DNA from: Actinomadura sp. J1-007
Lineage (GTDB): Bacteria > Actinomycetota > Actinomycetes > Streptosporangiales > Streptosporangiaceae
Length of the DNA stretch: 64,000 nt
Assembly (NCBI RefSeq): GCF_009793335.1
Contig: NZ_WING01000001.1
Span: 186,001-250,000 of the forward strand
Direction of reading: 5' to 3'
Shown here: piece by piece, positions 29,659 to 38,902 of the stretch
Layout: the number at the start of each line of letters is the position of its first letter
Numbering within the stretch: the stretch's first letter is position 1
Notes under the pieces: generated by a model
What the model was told of the DNA's origin: nothing
The model's database searches: none
Seen by the model: only the letters and a program-made list of their open reading frames with translations
Made by a program: the position numbers and the translations under genes

Positions 29659-30737
29659 CGGCCGACCTCCCGGTAGGCGGCGGCGAGCAGGTCCTCGTCG
29701 GGGCCCTCCAGGCGGCCGGGCTCGGCGACCCCGTCCAGGACCACGAACCGCAGGGTCGCGCCGCGCGACTTCTTGTCGATGGCCATCGCGGCGCGCAGCT
29801 CGGGCCAGGCGTCCGCCCGGTACGACACCGGCAGGCCGACGGAGCGCAGCACGGCCCGGTGCCGTTCGACGTCGTCGCGCTTGAGGCGCCCGGCGAGGCG
29901 GGCCAGCTCGGCGGCGTAGACCATGCCGATCGCGACGGCGTGGCCGTGCCGAAACCGGTAGTCCTCGGCCTTCTCGATGGCGTGCGCGAGGGTGTGCCCG
30001 TAGTTGAGGATCTCGCGCAGGCCGCTCTCCCTGAGGTCGGCGGACACCACCTCGGCCTTGACCCGGACGGCCCGTTCGACCAGCTCGCGGGTGTGCGGGC
30101 CGTCGGGGCGGGCGGCGCCCGCCGGGTCGGCCTCGACCAGCTCCAGGATCCGCGGGTCGGCGATGAACCCGGCCTTGACGACCTCGGCGAGGCCGCTGGC
30201 GTAGTCCTCGCGCGGCATCGTGGCGAGCGAGGACAGCTCGCACAGCACCCCGGCCGGGGGGTGGAACGCGCCGACGAGGTTCTTGCCCTCGGGGATGTTG
30301 ATGCCGGTCTTGCCGCCGACCGCCGCGTCGACCATGCCGAGCAACGTGGTCGGGACGAGCACGGCCGGGACGCCGCGCAGCCACGACGCCGCCGCGAACC
30401 CGGCGAGGTCGGTGGTGGCGCCGCCGCCGACGCCGACGACCGCGTCCGTGCGGGTCATCCCGAGCCCCGCGAACCGCGACCAGAGCCCGGCGAGGACGCC
30501 GGCCTCCTTGGCGGCCTCGCCGTCGGGGACGGGCAGGGCGTGCGCGGCGTACCCGGCGCGGGCTACCGCCTCGCACACCGGCCGGGCGAACCCGGCCAGG
30601 CCCTCGGCGTGGACGACCGCGACGGTGCGCGCGCGGTCGCCGAGCAGGCCGGGCAGCTCGTCCAGCACCCCGGCGCCGATCACCACGTCGTACGGGTCGG
30701 CGCCCTCGACCCGCACGCGGGCGTGCGGGCCGGTCAC
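29655..30737 (-). CDS. aroB: 3-dehydroquinate synthase
   Basis: NAD- and metal-dependent cyclisation of DAHP to 3-dehydroquinate, the second shikimate step. The 360-residue protein contains VVGVGGGATTDLAGFAAASW, VPTTLLGMVDAAVGGKTGIN (nucleotide and substrate binding) and LNYGHTLAHAIEKAEDYRFRHGHAVAIGM (metal-binding His). The GTG start at 30737 overlaps the aroK stop. Confidence 0.96.
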   Translation of the reverse strand: MTGPHARVRVEGADPYDVVIGAGVLDELPGLLGDRARTVAVVHAEGLAGFARPVCEAVARAGYAAHALPVPDGEAAKEAGVLAGLWSRFAGLGMTRTDAVVGVGGGATTDLAGFAAASWLRGVPAVLVPTTLLGMVDAAVGGKTGINIPEGKNLVGAFHPPAGVLCELSSLATMPREDYASGLAEVVKAGFIADPRILELVEADPAGAARPDGPHTRELVERAVRVKAEVVSADLRESGLREILNYGHTLAHAIEKAEDYRFRHGHAVAIGMVYAAELARLAGRLKRDDVERHRAVLRSVGLPVSYRADAWPELRAAMAIDKKSRGATLRFVVLDGVAEPGRLEGPDEDLLAAAYREVGR

Positions 30738-31249
30738 GCGGGCTCCCTCTCCAGCGCGAGCGCGATCTCCTCGACGATCTCCTCCGGCTCGCGGCCGTCG
30801 GTCTCGACGTGCAGCCCGCCGAGCCGTTCGTAGACGGGGATGCGTTCCTCCAGGAGCTTGCGGAGCTGGCTGCGCGGGTTGAGCACGAGCAGCGGCCGCG
30901 CGGACGCGAGCCCGACCCGCTTGACGGCCTCGGACAGCCCGACCTTGAGGTAGACGACGGTGTGCCCGGCCAGCAGCTCCTGCGTCTCGGCCGCGAGGAC
31001 CGCGCCGCCGCCGAGGGCGAGGACGCCCTCGTGCTCGGCGAGCGCGGCGGCCACGGCGGCGCGCTCCAGCTCGCGGAAGCGGTCCTCGCCGTCGTCGATG
31101 AAGATCTCGCCGATGGGCTTGCCCGCGGCGGTCTCGGCGTCGGCGTCGGTGTCGCGCAGCGCGACGCCGAGCCGGGCGGCGAGCGCGGCGCCGACCGTGG
31201 TCTTGCCGGAGCCGGGCGGTCCGATCAGGACGGCCTTCGGTCGCGTCAT
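30734..31249 (-). CDS. aroK: Shikimate kinase
   Basis: Phosphorylates shikimate at the 3-OH. The 171-residue P-loop kinase starts MTRPKAVLIGPPGSGKTTVG (Walker A), with the shikimate-binding DTDADAE and VLALGGGAVLA, and the lid SARPLLVLNPRSQLRKLLEER. The start at ATG 31249 lies 11 bp after the aroC stop. The much longer open frame through aroC is an artefact of high GC. Confidence 0.95.
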   Translation of the reverse strand: MTRPKAVLIGPPGSGKTTVGAALAARLGVALRDTDADAETAAGKPIGEIFIDDGEDRFRELERAAVAAALAEHEGVLALGGGAVLAAETQELLAGHTVVYLKVGLSEAVKRVGLASARPLLVLNPRSQLRKLLEERIPVYERLGGLHVETDGREPEEIVEEIALALEREPA

Positions 31250-31260
31250 GAGTCCTCGTC

Positions 31261-32442
31261 CTACTTGATCGTCAGTGCGGACAGGTAGCCCCGCAGGTTG
31301 CGCGCCGTCTCCTCGGCCGAGTCGCCGCCGAACTTCTCCAGCGCGGCGTCGGCGAGCACGAGCGCGACCATCGCCTCGGCGACCACCCCGGCCGCGGGGA
31401 CGGCGGTGACGTCGCTGCGCTGGTTGATCGCCTTGGCGGGCTCGCCGGTCCGCACGTCGATCGTGTCGAGGCGGCGCGGGACGGTGGAGATCGGCTTCAT
31501 CGCGGCGCGGACCCGCAGGGCCTCGCCGGTGGTCATGCCGCCCTCGACGCCGCCCGCCCGGTTGGTGCGGCGGCGGACGCCCTCGGGCCCGCCGTCGATC
31601 TCGTCGTGCGCGCGGGAGCCGGGCCGGCGGGCGGTGGTGAACCCGTCGCCGACCTCCACCCCCTTGATCGCCTGGATGCCCATGAGGACGCCGGCGAGGC
31701 GCGCGTCGAGCCGCCGGTCCCAGTGCACGTGGCTGCCGAGCCCCGGCGGCAGCCCGTACGCGAGGACCTCCACGACGCCGCCGACGGTGTCGCCGGCCTT
31801 CTTGAGCTCGTCGACGTGCTCGACCATCGCGGCGGACGTCCCGGCGTCGAAGCAGCGGACCGGGCTGTCGTCCACGGCGGCGAGGTCGCCCGGGGCGGGC
31901 AGCGGCGCGCCGTCGGGCACGGCGATCTCGCCGAGCGCGAGCACGTGGCTGAGCACGTCCACGTCGAGGACCTGCTTGAGGAACGCCTTGGCGACCGTGC
32001 CGAGCGCGACCCGGGCGGCGGTCTCGCGGGCGCTCGCCCGTTCGAGGACGGGACGGGCGTCGTCGAAGCCGTACTTCTGCATCCCGACCAGGTCGGCGTG
32101 GCCCGGCCGGGGCTGGGACAGCGGCGCGTTGCGCGCCTGCGCCTCCAGCGTCTCGGCGGCGACGGGGTCGGCCGACATGACCGTCTCCCACTTGGGCCAC
32201 TCGGTGTTGCCGATCTCGATCGCGACCGGCCCGCCGAGGGTGGCGCCGTGCCGCACCCCGCCGAGGATCGCGACCTCGTCGCGCTCGAACTTCATGCGGG
32301 CGCCCCGCCCGTATCCGAGCCGCCGGCGGCGCAGTTCCTCGGCGATGTCGTCCGAGGTCACGCGCACGCCGGCCGGAAGGCCCTCCACGATCGCGGTGAG
32401 GGCCGGGCCATGGGACTCCCCCGCGGTCAACCAGCGCAGCAT
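31261..32442 (-). CDS. aroC: Chorismate synthase
   Basis: FMN-dependent conversion of EPSP to chorismate, the last common step to aromatic amino acids. The 393-residue protein begins [21 protein letters not shown] and has [24 protein letters not shown] [18 protein letters not shown], and the C-terminal signature [17 protein letters not shown]. It is the first gene of the aro operon. Of the 127 bp upstream, the part before the nitroreductase stop contains repeated GGGGCGCGCCCGGC blocks and no gene. Confidence 0.96.
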   Translation of the reverse strand: MLRWLTAGESHGPALTAIVEGLPAGVRVTSDDIAEELRRRRLGYGRGARMKFERDEVAILGGVRHGATLGGPVAIEIGNTEWPKWETVMSADPVAAETLEAQARNAPLSQPRPGHADLVGMQKYGFDDARPVLERASARETAARVALGTVAKAFLKQVLDVDVLSHVLALGEIAVPDGAPLPAPGDLAAVDDSPVRCFDAGTSAAMVEHVDELKKAGDTVGGVVEVLAYGLPPGLGSHVHWDRRLDARLAGVLMGIQAIKGVEVGDGFTTARRPGSRAHDEIDGGPEGVRRRTNRAGGVEGGMTTGEALRVRAAMKPISTVPRRLDTIDVRTGEPAKAINQRSDVTAVPAAGVVAEAMVALVLADAALEKFGGDSAEETARNLRGYLSALTIK

Positions 32443-32569
32443 CCCCCGATCCTATTGACTCCCGCGGGCCGCCCGCGCCGCTCGTCCACCCTTTGAGAAC
32501 GGGGCGCGCCCGGCGGGGACCGGGTGGCGCCCGCCGGGGACGGGGCGCGCCCGGCCGCGGCGGCCCCGG

Positions 32570-33181
32570 TCAGGGCGGCGGAACGTTCCAGCTCTCGTGC
32601 CGCACGAGGTCGCCGTAGGGCTTGCGGAGCGAGCGGAGGCGGGCCGCGTCGGCGGGGCGCGCGGCGTCGTCGGCGGGCAGGCCGAGGGTGATCACGCCGA
32701 CCACCGCGACGTCGGCGGGCAGGCCGAGCAGCTCCTTCAGCTCCTGGTCGTGGCGGACGGTGACGAAGCCGGTGGCGAGGCCCGCGTCGATCGCGGCGAG
32801 CTGGACCAGCATGAGCAGCGCCCCGGAGTCCACCCACCAGTACGGCGCGGGCCACTCCATCTCCTTGCCGTCGATCAGCTTGTCCGGCCGGGTGTACCGC
32901 TCGTGGTAGTCCGCCTCGGAGACGCCGAGGACCATGTGGACGGGGGCGGACGAGATCCATCGGCCCTGGGCGGCCTCGTACCGGTGCTCCTCGGCGAGGG
33001 CCGCGATCCGCTCGCGGGTGGCGCGTCCGGTCACCACCAGGAGGCGGTGGCCCTGGCTGAACCCGGCGCTCGGCGCCTTGCGGACGACCCGGGCGATCTT
33101 CTCGACGGTCTCGGACGGGATCGGATCGGGCCGGTAGCGGCGCACCATCCGGCGGCGCGCGAGGACGGCGTCGAACTCCAT
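32570..33181 (-). CDS. Nitroreductase family protein
   Basis: FMN-dependent oxidoreductase of the nitroreductase/flavin oxidoreductase fold, 203 residues. MEFDAVLARRRMVRRYRPDPIPSE is the classical FMN-phosphate-binding opening (RRMVRRY). The central part VDSGALLMLVQLAAIDAGLATGFV and the C-terminal VVGVITLGLPADD also fit. It is the last gene of the minus-strand operon with the sulfotransferase, aminotransferase and LanM (gap of 55 bp). In natural-product loci such enzymes often oxidise or dehydrogenate a peptide or ring; its substrate here is unknown. Confidence 0.85.
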   Translation of the reverse strand: MEFDAVLARRRMVRRYRPDPIPSETVEKIARVVRKAPSAGFSQGHRLLVVTGRATRERIAALAEEHRYEAAQGRWISSAPVHMVLGVSEADYHERYTRPDKLIDGKEMEWPAPYWWVDSGALLMLVQLAAIDAGLATGFVTVRHDQELKELLGLPADVAVVGVITLGLPADDAARPADAARLRSLRKPYGDLVRHESWNVPPP

Positions 33182-33236
33182 GTGGCTCCTTCGCTCCCTC
33201 TCGGGTTCGTACTCGGATCGCGGGCCCGGGGCCGGG

Positions 33237-34175
33237 TCATGCCTCCTGGAGGGCGGCGGGCGCGGGCCGCGGCGCGAACGGGTAGCCGTACCGGCGCAGC
33301 AGCGGCGCGGCGACGGCCGTCGCGAGGGCGCGGGCGGCGGGCGGCTGGGTGCGCAGCCACGCGTCGTCCTCGCGGATCTCGACCGGGCCGCGCCGCAGCC
33401 GGTCCGGGTTGCCGGTGACGGTGTGGTTGACGCCGAGGTCGGCGGTCCCGCCCGCGCTGACGGGCGGCTCGGCGTCCAGCACGGCGTGCGCCATCACCCG
33501 CGCCAGCTCCGCGCGGGGCCGGGCGGCGAAGTCCTCGTAGCGCAGCCGCAGGTAGCGGCCGGGGAACGCGCGGCCGATCCGTTCGGAGGCGAGGTTGAAC
33601 GCGTTCCAGTAGCCGGTGCTGCGGACGGGTCCCATCGGCGGGATGTACGCCTTGGCGCGCCGCCACGACTCGGCGGTGGCGCGCGGGTCGCGGACGACGT
33701 GCAGGACGCGGGCGTCCACGCCGGGCGCGCCGCACAGCGCGGCGGCCTCGGCGGGGAACTTGCCGGTGTCGACGATCAGCCCGGCGTCCGCCTCGGAGGC
33801 GATCGCCGCGTACAGCCCGGCCAGGTCCGCGACGGCGGGGTGCGGCGTCCGGGCGGACCGGGCGTCGGCGAGGCGGCGCTCGGTGTGGCGGGTGCGCAGG
33901 GCGGCCTGCTGGAGGCGTACGGCGCGCTCGGCGTGCCGTACGGCCTTGTCCGGGTCGCCGCCCGCGAGCCGGGCGATCACCGCGGACCACAGCGGGCACT
34001 CCGGGATCTCCCGGCCGCAGCCGCACAGGGTGTTGGTGCCCCGGCCGAGGACGCCGTTGGTCCACAGGTAGCGCAGCTCGCCCGCGTGCACGACGCCGGG
34101 GACCTCGCCGAGCAGGTTGCCGATCAGGGTGGTGCCGCTGCGGCACCAGCCCGTGACGTACAGGACGCGGACCAT
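33237..34175 (-). CDS. Sulfotransferase family protein
   Basis: The 312-residue PAPS-dependent sulfotransferase has the 5'-phosphosulfate loop LYVTGWCRSGTTLIGNLLG at the N-terminus and the 3'-phosphate motif VLHVVRDPRATAESWRRAK near residue 150, followed by LRLRYEDFAARPRAEL. It transfers sulfate to a hydroxyl or amine of an unknown acceptor. ATG 34175 overlaps the stop of the DegT aminotransferase. Sulfotransferases are reported among the recurrent genes of natural-product loci that carry family 3 encapsulins, which fits the shell gene nearby. The Cys-rich LCGCGREIPECPLW stretch is unusual and might bind metal. Confidence 0.87.
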   Translation of the reverse strand: MVRVLYVTGWCRSGTTLIGNLLGEVPGVVHAGELRYLWTNGVLGRGTNTLCGCGREIPECPLWSAVIARLAGGDPDKAVRHAERAVRLQQAALRTRHTERRLADARSARTPHPAVADLAGLYAAIASEADAGLIVDTGKFPAEAAALCGAPGVDARVLHVVRDPRATAESWRRAKAYIPPMGPVRSTGYWNAFNLASERIGRAFPGRYLRLRYEDFAARPRAELARVMAHAVLDAEPPVSAGGTADLGVNHTVTGNPDRLRRGPVEIREDDAWLRTQPPAARALATAVAAPLLRRYGYPFAPRPAPAALQEA

Positions 34176-35437
34176 CAGGGCCGGCCCGTCCGCGCGCCCA
34201 GCACCTTGCGGACGGCCTCCACGAGGTGGTCGCGGTCGCGGGCGGTCAGGTTGGCCGACAGCGGGACGTCGATCGACTCGTCCAGCCGCGCGGCCGTGGC
34301 GGGGTACCGCTCGCGCGCGGACCGCGCGTCCGGGAACAGGAACCGCCAGTTCCAGAACGCCCGCACGTTCGTGTCGCCGGGGTCGCCGAGGGCGCGGGCG
34401 TCGATGCCCTCGGCGCGCAGCGCGGCGGCGGTCCAGGCGGTCGTCCGCGCGTCCGCGCCGGGCAGCCGGAACACCAGCGCCTCGCCGAGGTAGGCGTGGT
34501 CGGCGACGGGGCGGCGCAGCGCGAGGCCGGGGACGTCCGCGAGCCGTCCGGCGACGTCGTCGTAGTTGCGGTGGTGCGCGGCGAGCCGTTCGGGCAGGCG
34601 GCGCAGCATCGCGCGGGCGAGCGCGGCGCGGATCTCGTCCATCCGCAGGCTGAAGATCGGCATCGCGAGGTCGTCCACGCCGGGCGGCGGGACGCCGTCG
34701 AAGTGCCGCGCCATCCGGCCCTCGTACGCGCCGGAGTAGACGACGGCGCGGGCGTACGCGGCGGGGTCGCGCACGACGAGGAAGCCGCCCTCGCCGGTGT
34801 TCAGCGACTTGTCGGACTGGGTGCTGAACGCGCCCGCGTCGCCGAACGTGCCGAGCGGGCGGCCGTTCAGGCGGGCGCCGAGCGCGGGCACCGCGTCCTC
34901 CACGACCGGGACGCCGTGCTCGCGGGCCGCCGCGCAGACCGCCTCCATGTCGGAGGCGAAACCGCGCATGTGCACGACGACGATCGCGCGCACCTCGGGG
35001 GTGAGGCGGCGCCGCAGGTCGGCGACGTCCAGGTGCAGGTCGTCGTCGCACTCCACCGGCAGCGGGCGGTGCCCGGCGAGCAGGATCGCGCTCGGCGTCG
35101 CCGCGAACGTGAACGCCGGGCAGGCGACGAGCGAGCCCGGCGGCAGGTCGAGGGCGAGCAGCGCGAGCGCGATCGCGGCGGTGCCGCTGGAGCACGCCAG
35201 CGCGTGCGGGACGCCGAAGAACGCGGCCAGGTCGCGTTCGAACCGGCCGGTCTGCGTCTCGGCGTGCGGGCGCTGGTCGTAGCGGAAGTACAGGCGCGCC
35301 CGGACGGCCGCGAGCGCGGCGTCCAGGTCCTCCTCGTCGATGAAGACGTCGCCCTTGTCGTAGGTGGGCCAGGGATCGGTGCGGACCGGTTCGGCCCCGT
35401 CGATCGCGAGCGCGCGGGGCTGGACGTCCACGGTCAT
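34175..35437 (-). CDS. DegT/DnrJ/EryC1 family PLP-dependent aminotransferase
   Basis: The 420-residue PLP enzyme is of the sugar aminotransferase/dehydrase superfamily. AL.CSSGTAAIALALLAL is the PLP-phosphate region, VVHMRGFASDMEAVCAAAREHGVPVVEDAVPALGA gives the cofactor Asp, and FSTQSDKSLNTGEGGFLVV carries the catalytic Lys. AGAGGAG stands five bases before the ATG at 35437. It sits between LanM and the sulfotransferase. No nucleotide-sugar genes are nearby, so the substrate may be a small ketone or aldehyde of the product rather than a sugar; that part is inference. Confidence 0.88.
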   Translation of the reverse strand: MTVDVQPRALAIDGAEPVRTDPWPTYDKGDVFIDEEDLDAALAAVRARLYFRYDQRPHAETQTGRFERDLAAFFGVPHALACSSGTAAIALALLALDLPPGSLVACPAFTFAATPSAILLAGHRPLPVECDDDLHLDVADLRRRLTPEVRAIVVVHMRGFASDMEAVCAAAREHGVPVVEDAVPALGARLNGRPLGTFGDAGAFSTQSDKSLNTGEGGFLVVRDPAAYARAVVYSGAYEGRMARHFDGVPPPGVDDLAMPIFSLRMDEIRAALARAMLRRLPERLAAHHRNYDDVAGRLADVPGLALRRPVADHAYLGEALVFRLPGADARTTAWTAAALRAEGIDARALGDPGDTNVRAFWNWRFLFPDARSARERYPATAARLDESIDVPLSANLTARDRDHLVEAVRKVLGARTGRP

Positions 35438-35472
35438 GGCATCTCCTCTGGGGACAGGAGCACGGCGGAGGG

Positions 35473-38448
35473 TCAGGTGCGGCCCTCGGGCGGCGCCAGC
35501 GCGAGGACGGACGGCACGCCGGCGGGGCGGGCCCGCCGCAGCAGCCCGTACCCGACGCCGGAGATCCCGCCGAGGAGGCCGGGTGCCGGGGCGGGCAGGG
35601 CGGTGCGCCAGGGGCCTTCGGGTGGGCGGGGGTCGGTTCCGGGGACTTCGAGGCGGGCGAACGTGCCGTGGCAGAGGGAGTCGTCGGGAGGGGGCGGCCC
35701 GCCGCGCGCGAGCTCGGCGGAGCGCTCCAGATCGAGGTCGGGGGCGGGGGCGCGTTCGGGGTCGCGGGCGGCGGAGGGCGGGGCGGCGAACGCGGCGGTG
35801 CGGCGCAGTTCGAGGCGCGCGAGCGCGACTCCGGCCGCGCCCTGGCACCATCCGGTGCCCGCGGCGGGGGCGGCCTCGTGCCGTACGAGCGCGCGGGCGC
35901 GGCGGGCGTAGCGGTCGTCGGGGGCGGCGTCGTTCAGGCGGGCGAGGGCCACCGCGATCCCCGACGCGCCGTACCCGAAGCCGGGCTCGGTGACGTCCGG
36001 CGCGGGGGACGGGGCGGGGTCGGGGGCGAGGAGGTGCTCGGCCGCGGCGCGGGCCACGCCGAGGATCCGGGCGTCGCGCAGGACGGCGTGCAGGGCGAGC
36101 GCGGAGAGCACGACGCCGGCGTGCCCCTCCAGGACGTTCGCGACCGGCGGGGTGGACGGCGGGGCGAGCAGCGCGTCGCGGGCGGCCTCGGCGAGGCCGG
36201 GTCTCCCGTGGAGTCGCGCGGCGTGGGCCAGGTGGTAGACGGCGCCGAGCGCGGGCAGCGGGTAGCGGGTCGCGCGGATCCTGCGGACGACCTCGTCGGC
36301 GACGCGTTCGGCCAGGTCGGCGGCCCAGCGCTCCCCCGTCGCCGCGGCCAGCGCGGAGAGGAACAGGCCGATGCCGGGCAGCCCGCCGTACAGGTCGAGG
36401 CCGGCGGGGGCGACGCGGCGCGTGCGGGCGTCGACGACCTCCAGCGTCGTCCACCCGACGCGGTCGCCGGACCGGACCGCCGAGTCCGCGAGCCGCCGCC
36501 CGATCGCGAGCGCCTCCCGCAGCGCGTGGTCCGGCCGCAGCACCGCGCCCTTCCCGGCCGCGCCCGGCGCGGGGCGGAGGACGGGTCCGGGGTCGGGGAG
36601 GGCGGCGAGGGCGGCGTCGATGACGGCGATCTGGTCGGTGAGGCCGGACGGGCTCAGGGCGGCGAGGCGCGTGGCGGTCTCGTCCAGCGGCGGGACGGCG
36701 AGCACGCCGGGCAGGCGGGTCCCGTCGTCCAGCCAGACGTCGCGGTGGCCGGGGCGGATCTCGAAGACCGGCACCTCGCCGCGCCACAGCGCCCGCTTCT
36801 CCGCCGCGATCAGCTCCGCGCGGTGCGGGACGCCCGGCCAGCCCGCCGCGAGCCGGTCGAGGCCGCGCTCGCGCTCGGCGGCGTCGCGGACGGCGTCCGG
36901 CGACCAGCTCTCCAGCAGCAGCCGCACGTACAGGAACGTCGAGAGCTGGATCAGCCGGACGGGCGCGTCGCCGCAGCCGTGCAGCGGCCCGCCGGGCGCG
37001 AGCAGGGCGGCGCCGGCGGCGGCGAGGCGGCCGTGCGCGTAGGAGTAGCCGCCGACCAGCGCGTCCCGGTGCGGGCGGGGGTCCGCCGCCGAACCGTCGG
37101 GCAGGCGCAGCCGCCCGGCGGGGGCGGGCACGGTCCGGTAGCCCGCGCGGATGCGCATGCGGTCGGTGCCCGGGTCCTCGGCGATCGGCGTCGGGATGAG
37201 GGAGCGGCGGTCCGGAACGGTCCCGAGCGGGCTGATGTCCACGCCGAACGGCCGCTCGGTCTCGACGTCGGGCATCACCATCGGCCCCGGCAGCAGCCCG
37301 GTGCGCAGCACCGACCCGGCGAGCCGCTCGGCGGCCGGGTCGCCGAGCCGCTCCGAGCGGACCACCGGCTGCGTCCGCTCGGTGTGGAACAGCGCCTCCA
37401 GGTCGACCACCACGGGATCGGCCCCGGAGGCGATCACGTTGTCGGCGTGCAGGTCGTACCCGTGGACGGCGTGGGTGAGCGCGAGCAGCGCGCCCATCCG
37501 CCAGAAGTACGCGTGCAGGCCGTCCCCGGCGCAGGGCGCGGGCGCGACGTACTCGCTCCAGCCCCGGTCGCCGCGGTCCAGGATCCGCGGGCGCCGCAGC
37601 GCGTACGCGGGCCGCCCGCCGTCGGACGCCTCGTTGAACCAGGCGAGGAGGCGGTCGAAGCACGCGTCGATCGCCAGGCTGCGCGGCTTGTGCACGACCG
37701 TGGCGTTCGCGAAGCGGACGAGCGCGACGCTGCGCCCGCCCCGGTGGGTCTCCGCCGCGCCGAACTCCACGTCGGCGAGCGGCCCGAGGCCGTCCTCGCC
37801 CCCGAAGGCTTCGGCGAGCGCGGGCAGGTCGGCGGCCAGCTCGCGGGCGAACGCGAGCCGCGCGGCCACCCAGTCGTCGAGCGTCTCCACGACCTGCCGC
37901 GCGAGGACGGGCCGTTCGCGCCAGATCGCCAGGGCCGTCGCGGGGTCGCGGAGGCTCCGGACGAACGAGGCGTAGCGTTCCTCCGGCGTCGCGCCCGGCA
38001 GGCGTCCGGCGCGGGAGGCCGCGGCGAGCTCGCGGGTCAGGGAGGGCTGGACGGCCATCGCCAGCCAGCCGAGCGGCGGACGGCGCACCAGCAGGCCGTC
38101 GAGGCCGGGCGGCGCGTCCGGGCCGAGGTCGGCGTGCAGGCACTCGCGCAGCGTTCGGCAGGCGTCGGCGACGAGCGGGCGGGCGACCTCCAGCAGGCCC
38201 AGGTCGTCCGGCAGGTCCGGGTCGTCCGGCTGGACCGGGGCGGCGGGGGCGGGGGGCTCCCAGGCGGCGCGGAACCTCCGGTGCCACTCGGGCTCGGCGC
38301 CGCCTTCGGCGCGCTCCGGGTCCACTCCGTCCGGCGGATCTGCTCCGTTCGGCGGGTCCGGTTCCGGGGCGCGCTCGCACGGCCGTACGGCGCGCTGCCA
38401 CGGCACTCCGAGGGAGCCCGGCGCGGGGCCCGCCGTCGCGGCCCTCAT
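35473..38448 (-). CDS. Class II lanthionine synthetase (LanM-type, DUF4135 plus LanC domains)
   Basis: The 991-residue bifunctional enzyme type dehydrates Ser/Thr of a precursor peptide and then forms lanthionine-type rings. Residues 1-60 are a Pro/Ala/Glu-rich, probably disordered extension. The kinase-like dehydratase domain has the nucleotide Lys (TVVHKPRS) and HGYDLHADNVIASG...VVVDLEALFH, the HxDxHxxN and DxE catalytic motifs. The C-terminal LanC domain (from about 640) shows LYGGLPGIGLFLSAL, LEGHAGVVLS, GYGASGIAVAL and the zinc ligands GWCQGAAG and LCHGT. All key residues are present, so both activities look intact. The ATG overlaps the stop of an 82-residue ORF (ATGA). No typical Cys-rich LanA or LanT is nearby. 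Confidence 0.9.
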   Translation of the reverse strand: MRAATAGPAPGSLGVPWQRAVRPCERAPEPDPPNGADPPDGVDPERAEGGAEPEWHRRFRAAWEPPAPAAPVQPDDPDLPDDLGLLEVARPLVADACRTLRECLHADLGPDAPPGLDGLLVRRPPLGWLAMAVQPSLTRELAAASRAGRLPGATPEERYASFVRSLRDPATALAIWRERPVLARQVVETLDDWVAARLAFARELAADLPALAEAFGGEDGLGPLADVEFGAAETHRGGRSVALVRFANATVVHKPRSLAIDACFDRLLAWFNEASDGGRPAYALRRPRILDRGDRGWSEYVAPAPCAGDGLHAYFWRMGALLALTHAVHGYDLHADNVIASGADPVVVDLEALFHTERTQPVVRSERLGDPAAERLAGSVLRTGLLPGPMVMPDVETERPFGVDISPLGTVPDRRSLIPTPIAEDPGTDRMRIRAGYRTVPAPAGRLRLPDGSAADPRPHRDALVGGYSYAHGRLAAAGAALLAPGGPLHGCGDAPVRLIQLSTFLYVRLLLESWSPDAVRDAAERERGLDRLAAGWPGVPHRAELIAAEKRALWRGEVPVFEIRPGHRDVWLDDGTRLPGVLAVPPLDETATRLAALSPSGLTDQIAVIDAALAALPDPGPVLRPAPGAAGKGAVLRPDHALREALAIGRRLADSAVRSGDRVGWTTLEVVDARTRRVAPAGLDLYGGLPGIGLFLSALAAATGERWAADLAERVADEVVRRIRATRYPLPALGAVYHLAHAARLHGRPGLAEAARDALLAPPSTPPVANVLEGHAGVVLSALALHAVLRDARILGVARAAAEHLLAPDPAPSPAPDVTEPGFGYGASGIAVALARLNDAAPDDRYARRARALVRHEAAPAAGTGWCQGAAGVALARLELRRTAAFAAPPSAARDPERAPAPDLDLERSAELARGGPPPPDDSLCHGTFARLEVPGTDPRPPEGPWRTALPAPAPGLLGGISGVGYGLLRRARPAGVPSVLALAPPEGRT

Positions 38449-38693
38449 CCGCCGTCGTCCGGTTCGGGACGCGTCGCGGTGGGCGCGGCGGGCGCGGTGG
38501 GCACGGTGGGCACGGCGGGGACGCCGGCGGCGCGCGGGCCGGCCGTCCGCTCCGGCCCGGCGGTGCGGGACGCGCGCAGCGGGCAGGCCGGGGCCGGGAG
38601 GGCGGGCCTCCGGGTGCCCGTCCCGGCGACGTCGTCGACGACCGGATCGGTGAATTGATCCGGCTGCTCCCCGGAATTGTCCGCGTGCGGCAC
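38445..38693 (-). CDS. 82-residue small protein coupled to LanM; candidate precursor peptide
   Basis: First gene of the LanM operon. The GTG at 38693 has GAGGTGG just upstream, and its stop overlaps the LanM start. The N-terminal half is acidic and leader-like (SGEQPDQFTDPVVDDVAGTG). The C-terminal half is rich in Thr, Pro, Ala and Arg with a single Cys (PAPACPLRASRTAG) and ends EPDDGG. The position and leader/core-like split fit a LanA-type substrate with dehydratable Thr residues. One Cys would permit at most one ring. It could instead be an adaptor or a shell-targeting protein. I do not recognise a family, and strand composition alone cannot prove it is translated. Confidence 0.5.
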   Translation of the reverse strand: MPHADNSGEQPDQFTDPVVDDVAGTGTRRPALPAPACPLRASRTAGPERTAGPRAAGVPAVPTVPTAPAAPTATRPEPDDGG

Positions 38694-38735
38694 GTCACCA
38701 CCTCGGTCGGCAGGTAAGGGTCATTCGGCAGGGCC

Positions 38736-38764
38736 GTTGTACCACGACCGATTTTTCCCGACAA
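38736..38764 (-). promoter_or_regulatory. Probable promoter of the LanM operon
   Basis: On the minus strand TTGTCG (38759-38764) and TACAAC (38736-38741) are spaced by 17 bp, each matching four of six consensus bases of the housekeeping sigma factor. A start near 38729 would leave a leader of about 36 nt before the 82-residue ORF. This is by eye only. Confidence 0.5.
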
Positions 38765-38780
38765 GATCTCCGGGGGACCC

Positions 38781-38809
38781 TTTCCATTCACGCGCTCATT
38801 GCTTACTCT
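38781..38809 (+). promoter_or_regulatory. Possible promoter of the shell-protein gene
   Basis: TTTCCA (38781-38786) and TACTCT (38804-38809) are 17 bp apart on the plus strand in an AT-richer pocket between the divergent operons. A start near 38816 would leave about 87 nt before the shell-protein GTG. The match is weak. Confidence 0.35.
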
Positions 38810-38861
38810 CGGGCTGGCACGTTGCAAGATCGGCTCCGTGCCATTGCCGGCCGGCCCGAGA
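38807..38861. repeat. Two-step inverted repeat in the leader of the shell-protein gene
   Basis: TCTCGGGC-TGGCACG (38807-38821) pairs with CGTGCCA (38837-38843) and, after a 10-base bulge, GCCCGAGA (38854-38861), giving a 15-bp two-part stem. It lies at or just after the predicted start of transcription. It could be an operator or a structured 5' leader controlling shell production. Confidence 0.6.
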
Positions 38862-38902
38862 TCCGGGGCGGACGTCGCAAGCATGCGTGATGGGAGTTCT
38901 CC

